Made by a program: the position numbers and the translations under genes | Origin: an uncultured Erysipelotrichaceae bacterium | GTDB lineage: Bacteria > Bacillota_I > Bacilli_A > Erysipelotrichales > Erysipelotrichaceae | Length of the DNA stretch: 64,000 bases | Direction: 5' to 3' | Assembly (NCBI GenBank): GCA_947385085.1 | Contig: CANDJN010000003.1 | Location: 1 to 64,000 of the forward strand | Shown here: positions 1 to 8,373 of the stretch, piece after piece | Numbering within the stretch: position 1 is the stretch's first letter | Layout: every line of letters begins with the position of its first letter | Notes under the pieces: generated by a model | Database searches by the model: none | What the model saw: the letters and a program-made list of their open reading frames with translations, nothing else | What the model was told of the DNA's origin: nothing

Positions 1-269
1 CAGATATACCTATCCACATGAAAGAAATTTTATTTGTCAGAGTGAATCATTGTTCAGATGCAGACATTGCGGAACTTTTTCGGATTTCAAAGGTATTTGG
101 CGTTTCCATAATTGATTATGATGGTTCAACGGTTCTTTTGGAGTGTACACAGACAGGAAAGAAAAATGATGATTTAATTGCTTTGCTGAAAAGAAGGTAT
201 GTAAAAAGGATAGAGATTGCGAGAGGAGGAAGTGTTGCAGTTGAAGTTGTTAGTATGTCTGAAAGATAA
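1..269 (+). CDS. Acetolactate synthase small-subunit-like C-terminal domain (partial)
   Basis: The frame is open to the left edge, so this is the 3' end of a longer gene; the first ATG, at 18, is probably internal. The visible 88 or so residues resemble the C-terminal regulatory domain of acetolactate synthase small subunits (IlvN/IlvH): a strand pattern like RELALIKV, then FGVSIIDYDGSTVLLECTQTG, then a helix and KRIEIARGGSVAVE, which parallels the family ending ELARTGRVAL. If correct, the protein would modulate the catalytic subunit for branched-chain amino acid synthesis. The N-terminal ACT domain and any catalytic subunit lie outside the window. The match is by eye and fairly divergent. 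Confidence 0.55.
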   Translation, partial: DIPIHMKEILFVRVNHCSDADIAELFRISKVFGVSIIDYDGSTVLLECTQTGKKNDDLIALLKRRYVKRIEIARGGSVAVEVVSMSER

Positions 270-325
270 CGATATGAAGAATATTTGCTTGCTTTTAATT
301 TGATGTTTTTGGGAAGGTTCATGTT

Positions 326-504
326 ATGAAATATGAAACCGAATGGATATATTGTCCTGTTTGCGGAAATAAACCCGTGAAAGAATTAGGATAGAGATGG
401 TCTTGAAGAATTATCCCCTTTACTATCCCAAATGTAAGCAGGAAACATTGATTGAAATAAGCAATTTAAAGATGACCGTTATCGCTGAGCCAATGATCAA
501 GTGA
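326..504 (+). pseudogene. Cysteine-rich KTR-domain protein remnant (frameshifted)
   Basis: An ATG at 326 opens a reading frame whose start matches the small KTR zinc-ribbon proteins: WIYCPVCGNK. It runs into a stop near 390. The frame then changes and continues with PLYYPKCKQETLIE, ending at 502-504. Intact members have two CPxC knuckles; here the second has lost its first cysteine (YPKC), so the copy is damaged twice. In my knowledge these roughly 60-residue proteins are common cargo of Tn916-like and other integrative elements in Bacillota. No integrase, relaxase or excision gene is visible nearby, so this is probably a scar of a past insertion. Confidence 0.6.
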
Positions 505-1134
505 GCAATCACAGTTCATTGGCTCTGTTTCATTTCATAAGGTTTTAAGGCGAACGCCCACCATATAAAAAAACGGCGTGTGGTGAGCGGCATTGCTATG
601 ACCTAAAAGAAATATTTTTTTCGGGCGGTTATCCATCTGTACATACGAAGTAAATTTTATATATAGCACATCAAAAATAGGCAGGAAGCCTGTTAAAAAA
701 AGTCCCTGCCAGTGCAACGGTACTTCTCTCCATGAAAGTAGAAGTACAATCTCTATATAACAGAATGAACCACATGCCGTTAACAGTGATGTTATGGGTA
801 AAGGAAGTGGGGTAGTGGCTCTTTTTTGAGTGTACGACCAGAAACTTGATGAGGCTAAATGGTGGATAAGGTTTCCAAACAAACCGAAGTTCAAAAGGTA
901 AACGTAAAACCAAGATATTAAATCAAGACGTTGTGAAAGGAAAAGGGCTCATGTCTGACTCTGTCCGCAAGAAATGACCGACTGAGTGCAAACAAAAGGG
1001 GAGATGAATAGAAAGATCAGTGGTTAACATCCTCCAAACAAGTATAAACAAAAGGAAGCGATCCATACTGTTAAGGACAAAAGCATCAGTAGTAGCCAAG
1101 AAGTTTTGTATTGCTTAAAACAGGTGGTGTTAAC
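505..1134. other. Gene-poor decayed stretch
   Basis: About 630 bases between the KTR remnant and the next credible gene. All frames carry many stops. The only longer open frame (535-894, minus) would need a TTG start without a ribosome binding site and resembles nothing I know. A short imperfect inverted repeat (CACCA/TGGTG) lies near 580-610. The stretch looks like decayed mobile-element DNA. Confidence 0.4.
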
Positions 1135-1371
1135 ATGGATATTGAACAGCGCTGTGAGGTTTTACAACAGTTGAATCAGCTATTCGCTCGTTATGAAGAT
1201 CAATATGATCTTGTTATGGAACAGATGGGGCAGGAAGTCATTACCGATGATTTTTTTGAAGATCTCTACGATATTTTATATGACTTCTTATTTGATGAAA
1301 TGAAACTGCTTGCACGGGTGATGAAACTCATGGAATGGAAAATCAGTCATTCTGATCATAAAATAGCATAA
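1135..1371 (+). CDS. Small acidic hypothetical protein upstream of spoIVA
   Basis: A 78-residue frame starting at the ATG at 1135, preceded by AGGTGG about 6 bases upstream; an in-frame ATG at 1111 has no such site. The product is strongly acidic in its middle (DDFFEDLYDILYDFLFDE) and predicted to be almost all helical, with no signal peptide or membrane segment. I do not recognise the family. It lies 61 bases upstream of spoIVA on the same strand with no obvious terminator between, so co-transcription during sporulation is possible but is inference. It could equally be a leftover of the decayed stretch to its left. Confidence 0.5.
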   Translation: MDIEQRCEVLQQLNQLFARYEDQYDLVMEQMGQEVITDDFFEDLYDILYDFLFDEMKLLARVMKLMEWKISHSDHKIA

Positions 1372-1432
1372 AACAGGTATAATTAAAAATTCTTCCACAT
1401 AGATTGAAGTGATCAAGGGAGGATTTATTTCT

Positions 1433-2911
1433 ATGAATACACCTGAAATACTGAAAAATATCGCACAGCGCTGCGGCGGTGACATTTACTTAGGTATCGT
1501 AGGACCGGTACGTGTGGGGAAATCTACATTTATCAAGGGCTTTATGGAAAAAGCAGTGATTCCTTATGTCAATGATGAATATGAAAAAGCACGTATGGTA
1601 GATGAACTGCCGCAAGCTGGAGTAGGTAAGACCATCATGACTACCGAACCGAAATTTGTACCAAATAATGCGGCTTGTATTGAATTAGAAGATGGCTTTA
1701 CGGTGAATGTACGCTTAGTTGATTGTGTCGGCTATGTGATTCCCGAAGCGAAGGGTTATAAGGATGAGGATGGCATTCGTATGGTGCGTACACCATGGAG
1801 TGAAGAGGCCATGCCATTTAATGAAGCGGCAAAAATGGGAACGCAGAAAGTGATACAGGATCATTCTACGATCGGTATTGTGGTTACTACCGATGGAACG
1901 ATTACCGATTTATCAAGAGAAGCCTATATTGAGGCAGAGGCAGAAGTTATCGATGAATTAAAAGAAATCGGCAAGCCGTTTATCGTAGTTGTTAATACTG
2001 CCAACACGAATAGCCCTTCTTGTGCCAATGTGGTTGAGAAATTAAAAGAGAAATATGAGGTTCCGGTATTGGCGATGAGTGTAAATAATATGAGCGAAAA
2101 TGATGTTCATAGCATTTTACGGGAAGCGCTATACGAATTCCCAGTATCGGAAATTAATATCAATATGCCGCAATGGATTGCTGTGCTGAGTGATGATCAT
2201 TGGTTGAAAAAGAGTTTCAATGAAACCATTCAGGAAAGTATGTCGTCGGTAGATAAGCTGCGTGAGGTTGCCAATATTACCCAAGTGCTCGATGAAAACG
2301 AGCATATTGAAAGCAGTAATATTGCGACAATTGATGCCGGAAGCGGTGTTGTAAATGTCGATATCAGCGTCGCAAGCGGTTTATTTAATGAGATATTGAA
2401 AGAGATTATCGGAGAAGAAATCAACGATAAAGCACAGCTGATTTCCCTGATGCAGGAATTTACCAAAGCGAAAAAAGAATACGATGCAGTCTCCAGCGCC
2501 TTAAAAATGGTGAAACAAACGGGATATGGCTTTGCCAGCGCTTCCTTATCGGATATTCAGTTAAGCAAGCCGGAAATCATTAAGCAGGGGAATCGTTATG
2601 GTGTGAAACTGAAAGCAATCGCACCAAGTATTCACATGATTAAGGTTGATGTAGAGAGCTCATTTGAACCGATTATCGGCAGTAAAGAACAAAGTGAAGA
2701 ATTAATCCATTATCTGTTGCGGGAGGATGGCAGTAATGATGAAACCATTTGGGATTCCGATATTTTCGGACGTAAATTAAGTGATTTGATTCGTGACGGT
2801 CTCAATGCCAAATTATCAATGATTCCCGAAGCAGCGCGAGCTCGCTTACAGGATATATTAACAAAATTGGTAAATAAAGGAAAGGGAAACGTCATCGCTA
2901 TCGTTCTGTAA
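1433..2911 (+). CDS. spoIVA: Stage IV sporulation protein A, spore-coat morphogenetic ATPase
   Basis: SpoIVA is a mother-cell ATPase that polymerises on the forespore surface as the basement layer on which coat and cortex assembly depend. The start at 1433 gives 492 residues, the length of the Bacillus subtilis protein, and has a GGGAGG site 11 bases upstream; the longer frame from 1409 would include that site. A Walker A motif GPVRVGKS lies at residues 24-31, in a TRAFAC-like GTPase fold adapted for ATP. The protein is full length with no breaks. HU follows on the same strand, the same order as spoIVA-hbs in B. subtilis. A mother-cell sigma-E promoter is expected but was not identified confidently. 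Confidence 0.96.
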   Translation: MNTPEILKNIAQRCGGDIYLGIVGPVRVGKSTFIKGFMEKAVIPYVNDEYEKARMVDELPQAGVGKTIMTTEPKFVPNNAACIELEDGFTVNVRLVDCVGYVIPEAKGYKDEDGIRMVRTPWSEEAMPFNEAAKMGTQKVIQDHSTIGIVVTTDGTITDLSREAYIEAEAEVIDELKEIGKPFIVVVNTANTNSPSCANVVEKLKEKYEVPVLAMSVNNMSENDVHSILREALYEFPVSEININMPQWIAVLSDDHWLKKSFNETIQESMSSVDKLREVANITQVLDENEHIESSNIATIDAGSGVVNVDISVASGLFNEILKEIIGEEINDKAQLISLMQEFTKAKKEYDAVSSALKMVKQTGYGFASASLSDIQLSKPEIIKQGNRYGVKLKAIAPSIHMIKVDVESSFEPIIGSKEQSEELIHYLLREDGSNDETIWDSDIFGRKLSDLIRDGLNAKLSMIPEAARARLQDILTKLVNKGKGNVIAIVL

Positions 2912-2954
2912 AACATAAAATTTTAGAATTTCACTTATAAAATACCAAAAACTA

Positions 2955-2983
2955 TTGAAATAAAAGTGCATGAATGGTATGAT
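2955..2983 (+). promoter_or_regulatory. Sigma-A promoter of HU gene
   Basis: TTGAAA at 2955-2960 and TATGAT at 2978-2983, separated by 17 bases, directly upstream of the HU ribosome binding site. This fits vegetative transcription of HU independently of sporulation-controlled spoIVA. Confidence 0.75.
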
Positions 2984-3007
2984 ATAACCATGTTGGAGGT
3001 AAAAAAC

Positions 3008-3292
3008 ATGAGTGAAATTTTGAATAAAAAAGCTTTGTCTGAAATCGTTGCAGAAAAGTTGGAAATGACCAAAAAAGATGCTGCGTTAGCAGTTGAGGCA
3101 ACCTTTGAAACCATTATGGAAGCAATGGCTAAAGGAAACAAGGTAGACATCAGCGGATTCGGTAAATTCGAGGTGAAAGAGCGTTCTGCTCGTCAAGGTA
3201 TCAATCCGGCAACCAAAGAGCCGATTCAGATTGCTGCAACGAAAGTACCGGCATTCAAAGCTGCTAAAGCTCTGAAAGAAGCAGTAAAATAG
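3008..3292 (+). CDS. hup: HU-family nucleoid DNA-binding protein
   Basis: A 94-residue bacterial HU protein, a homodimeric histone-like protein that binds and bends DNA without sequence specificity. It shows the family plan: an N-terminal helical body (LNKKALSEIVAEKLEMTKK), the GFGKFEVKERSARQG turn and strand, the DNA-wrapping arm ending NPATKEP, and the final helix VPAFKAAKALKEAV. The start at 3008 follows TGGAGG by 8 bases; a longer in-frame ATG at 2966 lies inside the promoter and is rejected. It is a single-gene unit with its own promoter and a hairpin terminator. Confidence 0.97.
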   Translation: MSEILNKKALSEIVAEKLEMTKKDAALAVEATFETIMEAMAKGNKVDISGFGKFEVKERSARQGINPATKEPIQIAATKVPAFKAAKALKEAVK

Positions 3293-3310
3293 TAAAAGCA
3301 AGGTAAATGA

Positions 3311-3349
3311 AGAATGTATGATGGATTTTCTGTCATATGTTCTTTTTTA
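3311..3349 (+). terminator. Rho-independent terminator of HU gene
   Basis: An 11-base-pair stem (3311-3321 with 3333-3343, two G-T pairs) with an 11-base loop, followed by a T run, 18 bases after the HU stop codon. Confidence 0.7.
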
Positions 3350-3439
3350 TTAAACTATATAAACAAAGCGTGGGTGACGTATCGTGTATTTAAGGGCAAA
3401 CGCTTTATTAATATATGATGTAATAGGAGTCAAGAATTT

Positions 3440-3811
3440 ATGAAAAAAATCATATTATTCATGTTACTTTTATGTATAATAACAGCTTGTGGTAAAACAG
3501 AATCAAAAGGTGATAGCAATGAAAAACCGCCAACACCATATGGTATCAAGCCTGTCATTTATTATCATGGGAACTTATATTGGATTATAAAGGATATAAA
3601 TGAATTGCCTAATTCTTATCATAGTTCCGGTGACAAAATAATCACAAGTGAAACAAATGAGGCAACCGTACCTTCAGAAGAATGTCATACATCAAAATTT
3701 AACAGTAACAACGTAGGAGCAAGCATCTATATTGATCCGACAAATGAAAATACCATCATAATAAATTGTGGTGATCATTTTCTTGTTTTTTCTCAAGATA
3801 ATATATATTAA
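3440..3811 (+). CDS. Small hypothetical lipoprotein
   Basis: A 123-residue protein with a type II signal peptide: MKK, a hydrophobic stretch, and the lipobox IITAC, with the acceptor cysteine at residue 17. The mature part is hydrophilic and predicted to be mostly beta strand, with an N-terminal low-complexity linker (KTESKGDSNEKPPTP) typical of lipoproteins. I recognise no domain. It should be tethered to the outer face of the membrane. The start follows TAGGAG by about 9 bases. It stands alone, flanked by the HU terminator and an empty stretch, and is more AT-rich than its neighbours, which may mean later acquisition. Confidence 0.75.
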   Translation: MKKIILFMLLLCIITACGKTESKGDSNEKPPTPYGIKPVIYYHGNLYWIIKDINELPNSYHSSGDKIITSETNEATVPSEECHTSKFNSNNVGASIYIDPTNENTIIINCGDHFLVFSQDNIY

Positions 3812-4182
3812 TCTTAAACTATAGAATAAACCGGCATACGGAGAGAATGAAACAACCAATAGCCTTTACATCCATAATCGTCAAAACACATTACTTCGCA
3901 TAATGTATCTTATGTAATATAAAAACACTGGTTATTTATAGAGTTTAATAGCTTATCAAGAATTATAACATTATCATCATTTGAGCCTGTTACAAATGAT
4001 ATTGATTATTTATAATCATCAATCTGCCGTTCATGATAATGAATCAATTATTTTCATTTCGCATTCATAATAGTTTTACTAAACACATTGATACGATTTC
4101 ATAGCTAATCGGATTAAAAAATATGGTACTCACATCCCTTACACATTGTCTTTACCCTTATCACGTATCCCTTCATCACACT
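3812..4182. other. AT-rich intergenic stretch without recognisable genes
   Basis: Lies between the convergent lipoprotein gene and gatD. No frame longer than about 30 codons with a ribosome binding site was seen on either strand and no strong hairpin other than the gatD terminator at its right edge. Confidence 0.5.
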
Positions 4183-4222
4183 ATAAAAAAAACACCGCAT
4201 AGCTTGAAAGCTACACAGCGAT
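4183..4222 (-). terminator. Terminator of the murT-gatD operon
   Basis: On the minus strand a hairpin built on TAGCTT/AAGCTA with a wobble-extended lower stem is followed by a run of eight T. It overlaps the gatD stop codon at 4211-4213. Confidence 0.65.
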
Positions 4223-4963
4223 GTGCAATCTCTTTAGAATCACGTCACGCGCTTTTTGTTCCAATGAATCATCTAAGGGCTCCAAATCCGTAAAGCTTAT
4301 AACCGGATCATTGCGCTTGAGGCATTTATAGATGACAAAATCGGCAATCTCAGGGTTTTTCGGAAACAAGGGTCCATGCATATAAGTGCCAAGCACTTGA
4401 CCGTTATAAAAGCCTTCCATATGGTCATCATTGTTATTGCCAAAGCCGGATAAAACATGACCAAGTGGCTTTTCAACATTACGCGTCTGACCGCCGTGAT
4501 TTTCAAAGCCGACCAAAACAATGTCTCGATCATCCACATGGGCTTGTATCGCAATATTGCCAATACAGCGCTTGTAATTGCTGCCGGCCTCGGTGTAGTA
4601 ATCAAAAAATTTCAATCCCTCAATTTTAGTGCCATCTGCCGCAATGTAATATTGACCGAATAGCTGATAGCCGCCGCAAATAAGCACGACAAAAGTCCCC
4701 TGCTCCATCGCTTTCGCAATCTGTTCTTTGCGATTTAATAAATCCTGCATTAACAGCACCTGCTCGCGATCAGCACCACCACCCAGGAACAATAAATCAA
4801 AGGTGGTCAGGTCCAATGTCTGATCAATTTCCAGCGTTTCAATATCACATTCGATGCCTCTTTTCTTACAGCGTTGTGAAAGCACCATCATATTGCCTTT
4901 ATCACCATAAAGATCCATAATATTATGATACATCCAACAAACGCGTATTTTTCTATGCTGCAT
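4211..4963 (-). CDS. gatD: Lipid II isoglutaminyl synthase, glutamine amidotransferase subunit
   Basis: GatD releases ammonia from glutamine for MurT, which amidates the alpha-carboxyl of D-glutamate in lipid II on the cytoplasmic face of the membrane. The fold is CobB/CobQ-type class I amidotransferase: FLGGGADREQ near residue 60, the nucleophile in VLICGGYQ (C96), GFENHGGQTRN, and the catalytic histidine in GTYMHGPLFPKN (H196). The start at 4963 is preferred over 4972 because AAAGG lies 9 bases before it but directly abuts the earlier ATG. It overlaps the 3' end of murT, so the two subunits are translationally coupled. Length (250) is close to the Staphylococcus aureus protein. Confidence 0.94.
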   Translation of the reverse strand: MQHRKIRVCWMYHNIMDLYGDKGNMMVLSQRCKKRGIECDIETLEIDQTLDLTTFDLLFLGGGADREQVLLMQDLLNRKEQIAKAMEQGTFVVLICGGYQLFGQYYIAADGTKIEGLKFFDYYTEAGSNYKRCIGNIAIQAHVDDRDIVLVGFENHGGQTRNVEKPLGHVLSGFGNNNDDHMEGFYNGQVLGTYMHGPLFPKNPEIADFVIYKCLKRNDPVISFTDLEPLDDSLEQKARDVILKRLHIAV

Positions 4964-6275
4964 GAGCTTCATCCTTTCTCATCAGTGCACGGATTGGTGC
5001 CAAAGCAGTATACGTCGCAATAATGTAACTGCGCATATGGTATTGATACAACGTATCCAAAGCCTGTTTCTCATCTTCGATAACAATGATTTCACCGGGA
5101 TAATCCGCATATTTGATTCTGAGTGCCATATCGTAGGCTCTTTTGCCTGTACAGATGATTCGCTGCGTAGACAGTTGTAGAACACGCTCAAACTGTGCAT
5201 CATAAATCCAAGAAACATCGGTTCCATCCTGGGCATTATCGTTTAAAATAATCATCAATGCTTTTTCTTGTTTATCAAGTTCAATCGTTTTCAGCACTTC
5301 ATTGGCTCCAGTGGGATTCTTTACCAAATTAAGGGTATATGCATTGCCCTGCCAGTGAAAGGTTTCATTGCGCCCAGCCGGCTGCTTTGTGTGGCGAAAC
5401 ACTGTTTCACAAGTATTAAGGGGAATATGAAAATGCTTGGCAACGCTAATAACAGCCAAACTATTATATACTGAATACAGGGAAGGAATTGGCGCATGAT
5501 ACACCTTTTCATCAAAATGAAAACTTCCCTGCGCAATGTCTATCTCACTGGCACATACATCCAAATCCGGAGTACCAAAATCACAATGCGTACAGTGAAA
5601 TTCGCCGATATGTGAATACTGATAAAAAGAATATTTCAATGTGTGGTTACAGCGGGGACAGAATTTACCCTCGCTCGCTTCTTGGGTTCTCTTGGAAGAA
5701 GCGCTGCAGCTTTGCGCACCAAAATATAATACCTCCGCATTGGGCGCATGATCCTTGATCCTGACGACATTAGGATCATTGCCGTTTAATACTAAGGCTG
5801 TGCTGTAGTTTTCCACCGTTTGTTCGATTTTTTGAATAAGCTGTTCCATTTCCTGTGAACGATCCAGTTGATCGCGAAAAAAGTTTGTGATGACCAACAT
5901 TGATATATGTAAATGCTTCATTATGTAAGGAATGTTTAACTCATCAACCTCCAGTACCATTACATCAGCGTGAATACGTCCGTTTATTCCTGATGCATTG
6001 ATTAAGGCTGTCGCAATGCCCTCCTTTAAATTATCTCCTTTACGATTGGTGACGACCTTTTGTCCAGCCTGTGTGAATACATTCGCAATCATGTTGCAGG
6101 TAGAGGTTTTACCATTGGTTCCGGTCACTAAAATAATCGGACATTGATATTGAAAAGCGTGAAAAATGTTCTGATTCAGCTTTAAAGCTACCTGACCGGG
6201 AAAAGAGCCGCCACGTCCCAGCTTGGATAAAAGATAGGAAATCGTTTTGGTGAGAAACAATATCGGTATTTTCAT
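4953..6275 (-). CDS. murT: Lipid II isoglutaminyl synthase, MurT ligase subunit
   Basis: MurT is the Mur-ligase-like partner of GatD; it activates the D-glutamate carboxyl of lipid II with ATP and couples it to ammonia. The 440-residue protein has the Mur central P-loop GTNGKTS (52-58), the MurT-specific four-cysteine ribbon inserted in the central domain (C206, C209, C228, C231), and the C-terminal domain with the DGTDVSW segment that carries the catalytic aspartate in S. aureus MurT. An AGGAGG site lies 6 bases before the ATG at 6275. The gene forms a two-gene operon with gatD. Confidence 0.94.
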   Translation of the reverse strand: MKIPILFLTKTISYLLSKLGRGGSFPGQVALKLNQNIFHAFQYQCPIILVTGTNGKTSTCNMIANVFTQAGQKVVTNRKGDNLKEGIATALINASGINGRIHADVMVLEVDELNIPYIMKHLHISMLVITNFFRDQLDRSQEMEQLIQKIEQTVENYSTALVLNGNDPNVVRIKDHAPNAEVLYFGAQSCSASSKRTQEASEGKFCPRCNHTLKYSFYQYSHIGEFHCTHCDFGTPDLDVCASEIDIAQGSFHFDEKVYHAPIPSLYSVYNSLAVISVAKHFHIPLNTCETVFRHTKQPAGRNETFHWQGNAYTLNLVKNPTGANEVLKTIELDKQEKALMIILNDNAQDGTDVSWIYDAQFERVLQLSTQRIICTGKRAYDMALRIKYADYPGEIIVIEDEKQALDTLYQYHMRSYIIATYTALAPIRALMRKDEAHAA

Positions 6276-6298
6276 TGTTACCTCCTATATAGTTGTCA

Positions 6299-7135
6299 TC
6301 AGCTGTTGACTAGCTCGAGTAATCGGTCAACACAGGGCTTCATGAAATCATCAATCATAGCCTGTTGAGCGGCATCAAAGTCATCATCCTTATGGATCAT
6401 GGCGACACTTTCCATCATTGGCAATTCTTGTAACAAGCATAATCCATTATTTTTCAGGAAAGCAGCTGTATCATCATTGTGATAAAGCTTGATTTGCTTA
6501 CCGCAGTCAGGACAACGCACATAACTCATGTTTTCAATGACACCGAATACCGGAATATTCATCTGCTTGCACATATTGATGGCTTTGGATACAATCATTG
6601 AAACCATTGGCTGTGGTGTGGATACCATCACCACACCGCTAATTGGCATACTTTGCATGATGGTGAGTGCTACATCGCCAGTACCCGGGGGCATATCAAT
6701 CAATAAATAATCCAAGTCGCCCCATATAACATCGCTCCAGAACTGCTTTACCGCATTGGCAACGATTGGTCCACGCCAGATCACCGGCTGATTCTCATCT
6801 TCCATTAGAAAATTAAGTGACATCAGCTTAATGCCATCTTTATCTACAACAGGCTCGATAGCGTCATTGGTGCCATAGGCCTTTGCTTTTACTTCATTCA
6901 TCAAACGTGGTATGCTGGGGCCAGTGATATCCGCATCCATTATGCCGACCTCAAGTCCTCGTTTTCGCAGCTCTTTGGCTAGTAAAACCGTGCAGCTGGA
7001 CTTACCGACGCCCCCCTTGCCGCTCATTACGGCAATTACTTGCTTAATATGATTGTTTGGGTTGTTAGTAACGCCGCACGTTTCCGAATTTTTCTGACAT
7101 GATCCCTTACTGGGACAGGAATTACAATTACTCAT
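6299..7135 (-). CDS. mrp: Mrp/NBP35-family iron-sulfur cluster carrier ATPase
   Basis: A 278-residue cytoplasmic P-loop ATPase thought to bind and deliver Fe-S clusters. The deviant Walker A motif GKGGVGKS is at 39-46, the DMPPGTGD switch region near 147, and the dimer-bridging cluster site CPDC at C208 and C211. It also has an N-terminal cysteine cluster (C4, C7, C13, C20) resembling the NBP35 type rather than the DUF59 domain of classical ApbC. A GGAG site precedes the ATG. It ends 23 bases upstream of murT, so it may be read together with murT-gatD. Confidence 0.92.
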   Translation of the reverse strand: MSNCNSCPSKGSCQKNSETCGVTNNPNNHIKQVIAVMSGKGGVGKSSCTVLLAKELRKRGLEVGIMDADITGPSIPRLMNEVKAKAYGTNDAIEPVVDKDGIKLMSLNFLMEDENQPVIWRGPIVANAVKQFWSDVIWGDLDYLLIDMPPGTGDVALTIMQSMPISGVVMVSTPQPMVSMIVSKAINMCKQMNIPVFGVIENMSYVRCPDCGKQIKLYHNDDTAAFLKNNGLCLLQELPMMESVAMIHKDDDFDAAQQAMIDDFMKPCVDRLLELVNS

Positions 7136-7191
7136 TTAAAATACTCCTTTTTCCTATATAGTCTCTTTATCTTAAGTTTGCTCAACCGCGC

Positions 7192-8373
7192 CTATTTCAG
7201 ACGATCTAGCAGCGATTTGCCAAGCTTGGGTGCAGGAAGATTAAAGTTATCCGCAATGGTCGCACCGATTGTCGCAAAGCTATCCTGAATCGGCAATAAG
7301 CCATGTCCCTTCATACTTGGTGAATATGCCAGCAGCGGCACCATTTCCCTTGTATGATCACTGCCTTTATACGTTGGATCGTTGCCGTGATCCGCTGTAA
7401 TAAACAATAGATCGTCATCATTCAGTTTTTCCAAAACACTACCTAATAAAACATCAAATCGTTCCAGTTCCTCACCATAGCCGATAGGATTGCGGCGATG
7501 CCCCCACAAAGCATCAAAATCCACCAGATTCACAAAGCACAAACCGGTAAAGTCATGATCCATGACCTCGATGGTCTGTTCCATGCCATGAACACTGCTT
7601 TTTGATTTATAAGCTTCATTGATTCCTTCCCCATCAAAGATATCCTTAATTTTACCGATAGAGATAACGGCATAGCCATGTTCATCCAATTCGTTTAAGA
7701 CTGTACGGCCATAAGGCTTTAAGGCATAATCATGACGATTGGCAGTGCGGATAAATTCCCCTTTTTTCTTGCCTATATAAGGACGTGCAATGACACGCCC
7801 TACCTTCCATTCATCCTTCATTGTTAATTCACGGGCTATTTCACAACAGCGATATAATTCATCCAGACCAAACGTTTCTTCATTGCCGCAAATCTGCAAT
7901 ACCGAATCGGCTGAGGTATAAACGATCATATTGCCGGTAGCGATTTCTTCCTCTGCCAATTCATCCAAAATGGCTGTACCGCTCGCCGATTTATTACCGA
8001 TGCAGTGATGTCCGGTGCGCTTTTCCAATTCATCCAGCAATTCCTGCGGGAAACCCGTTTCGGTAAAGGTGATGAAAGGCTTTGTAATATGTAAGCCCAT
8101 CATTTCCCAATGTCCTGTCATCGTATCCTTGCCAACCGATGTTTCCAGCATTTTCGTATAATAAGCCAAGGGTTGTGATACAGCTTTGACATGGGTAAGC
8201 GGATGTAGGTTTGCCAAGCCTAAACGCGCTAAATTCGGAATGTGAAAGGCAGGCATATGCTCATCAATATGACCCAGCGTATCTGTTCCCTCATCATCAT
8301 AATCCTTCGCATTGGGCGCAGCTCCCACTCCCAATGAATCAATGACAATGGTAAATATGCGTTTGTATTTCAT
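7192..8373 (-). CDS. deoB: Phosphopentomutase
   Basis: Interconverts ribose-1-phosphate or deoxyribose-1-phosphate and the 5-phosphates, linking nucleoside breakdown to the pentose phosphate pathway. It is an alkaline-phosphatase-superfamily metalloenzyme of 393 residues: the N-terminal metal motif IDSLGVGAAPNA, the GKDTMTGHWEMMG segment with the phosphorylated threonine, and the C-terminal metal ligands DALWGHRR, ITADHGNDP and DHTREMVPLL. The start codon overlaps the xerD stop (ATGA), so it is coupled to xerD. xerD-deoB order is also found in B. subtilis (ripX-drm). Confidence 0.96.
   Translation of the reverse strand: MKYKRIFTIVIDSLGVGAAPNAKDYDDEGTDTLGHIDEHMPAFHIPNLARLGLANLHPLTHVKAVSQPLAYYTKMLETSVGKDTMTGHWEMMGLHITKPFITFTETGFPQELLDELEKRTGHHCIGNKSASGTAILDELAEEEIATGNMIVYTSADSVLQICGNEETFGLDELYRCCEIARELTMKDEWKVGRVIARPYIGKKKGEFIRTANRHDYALKPYGRTVLNELDEHGYAVISIGKIKDIFDGEGINEAYKSKSSVHGMEQTIEVMDHDFTGLCFVNLVDFDALWGHRRNPIGYGEELERFDVLLGSVLEKLNDDDLLFITADHGNDPTYKGSDHTREMVPLLAYSPSMKGHGLLPIQDSFATIGATIADNFNLPAPKLGKSLLDRLK

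Noticed and set aside
535..894. 119-codon open frame on the minus strand in the decayed stretch
   Set aside because: TTG start, no ribosome binding site, unlikely amino acid pattern and no family resemblance.
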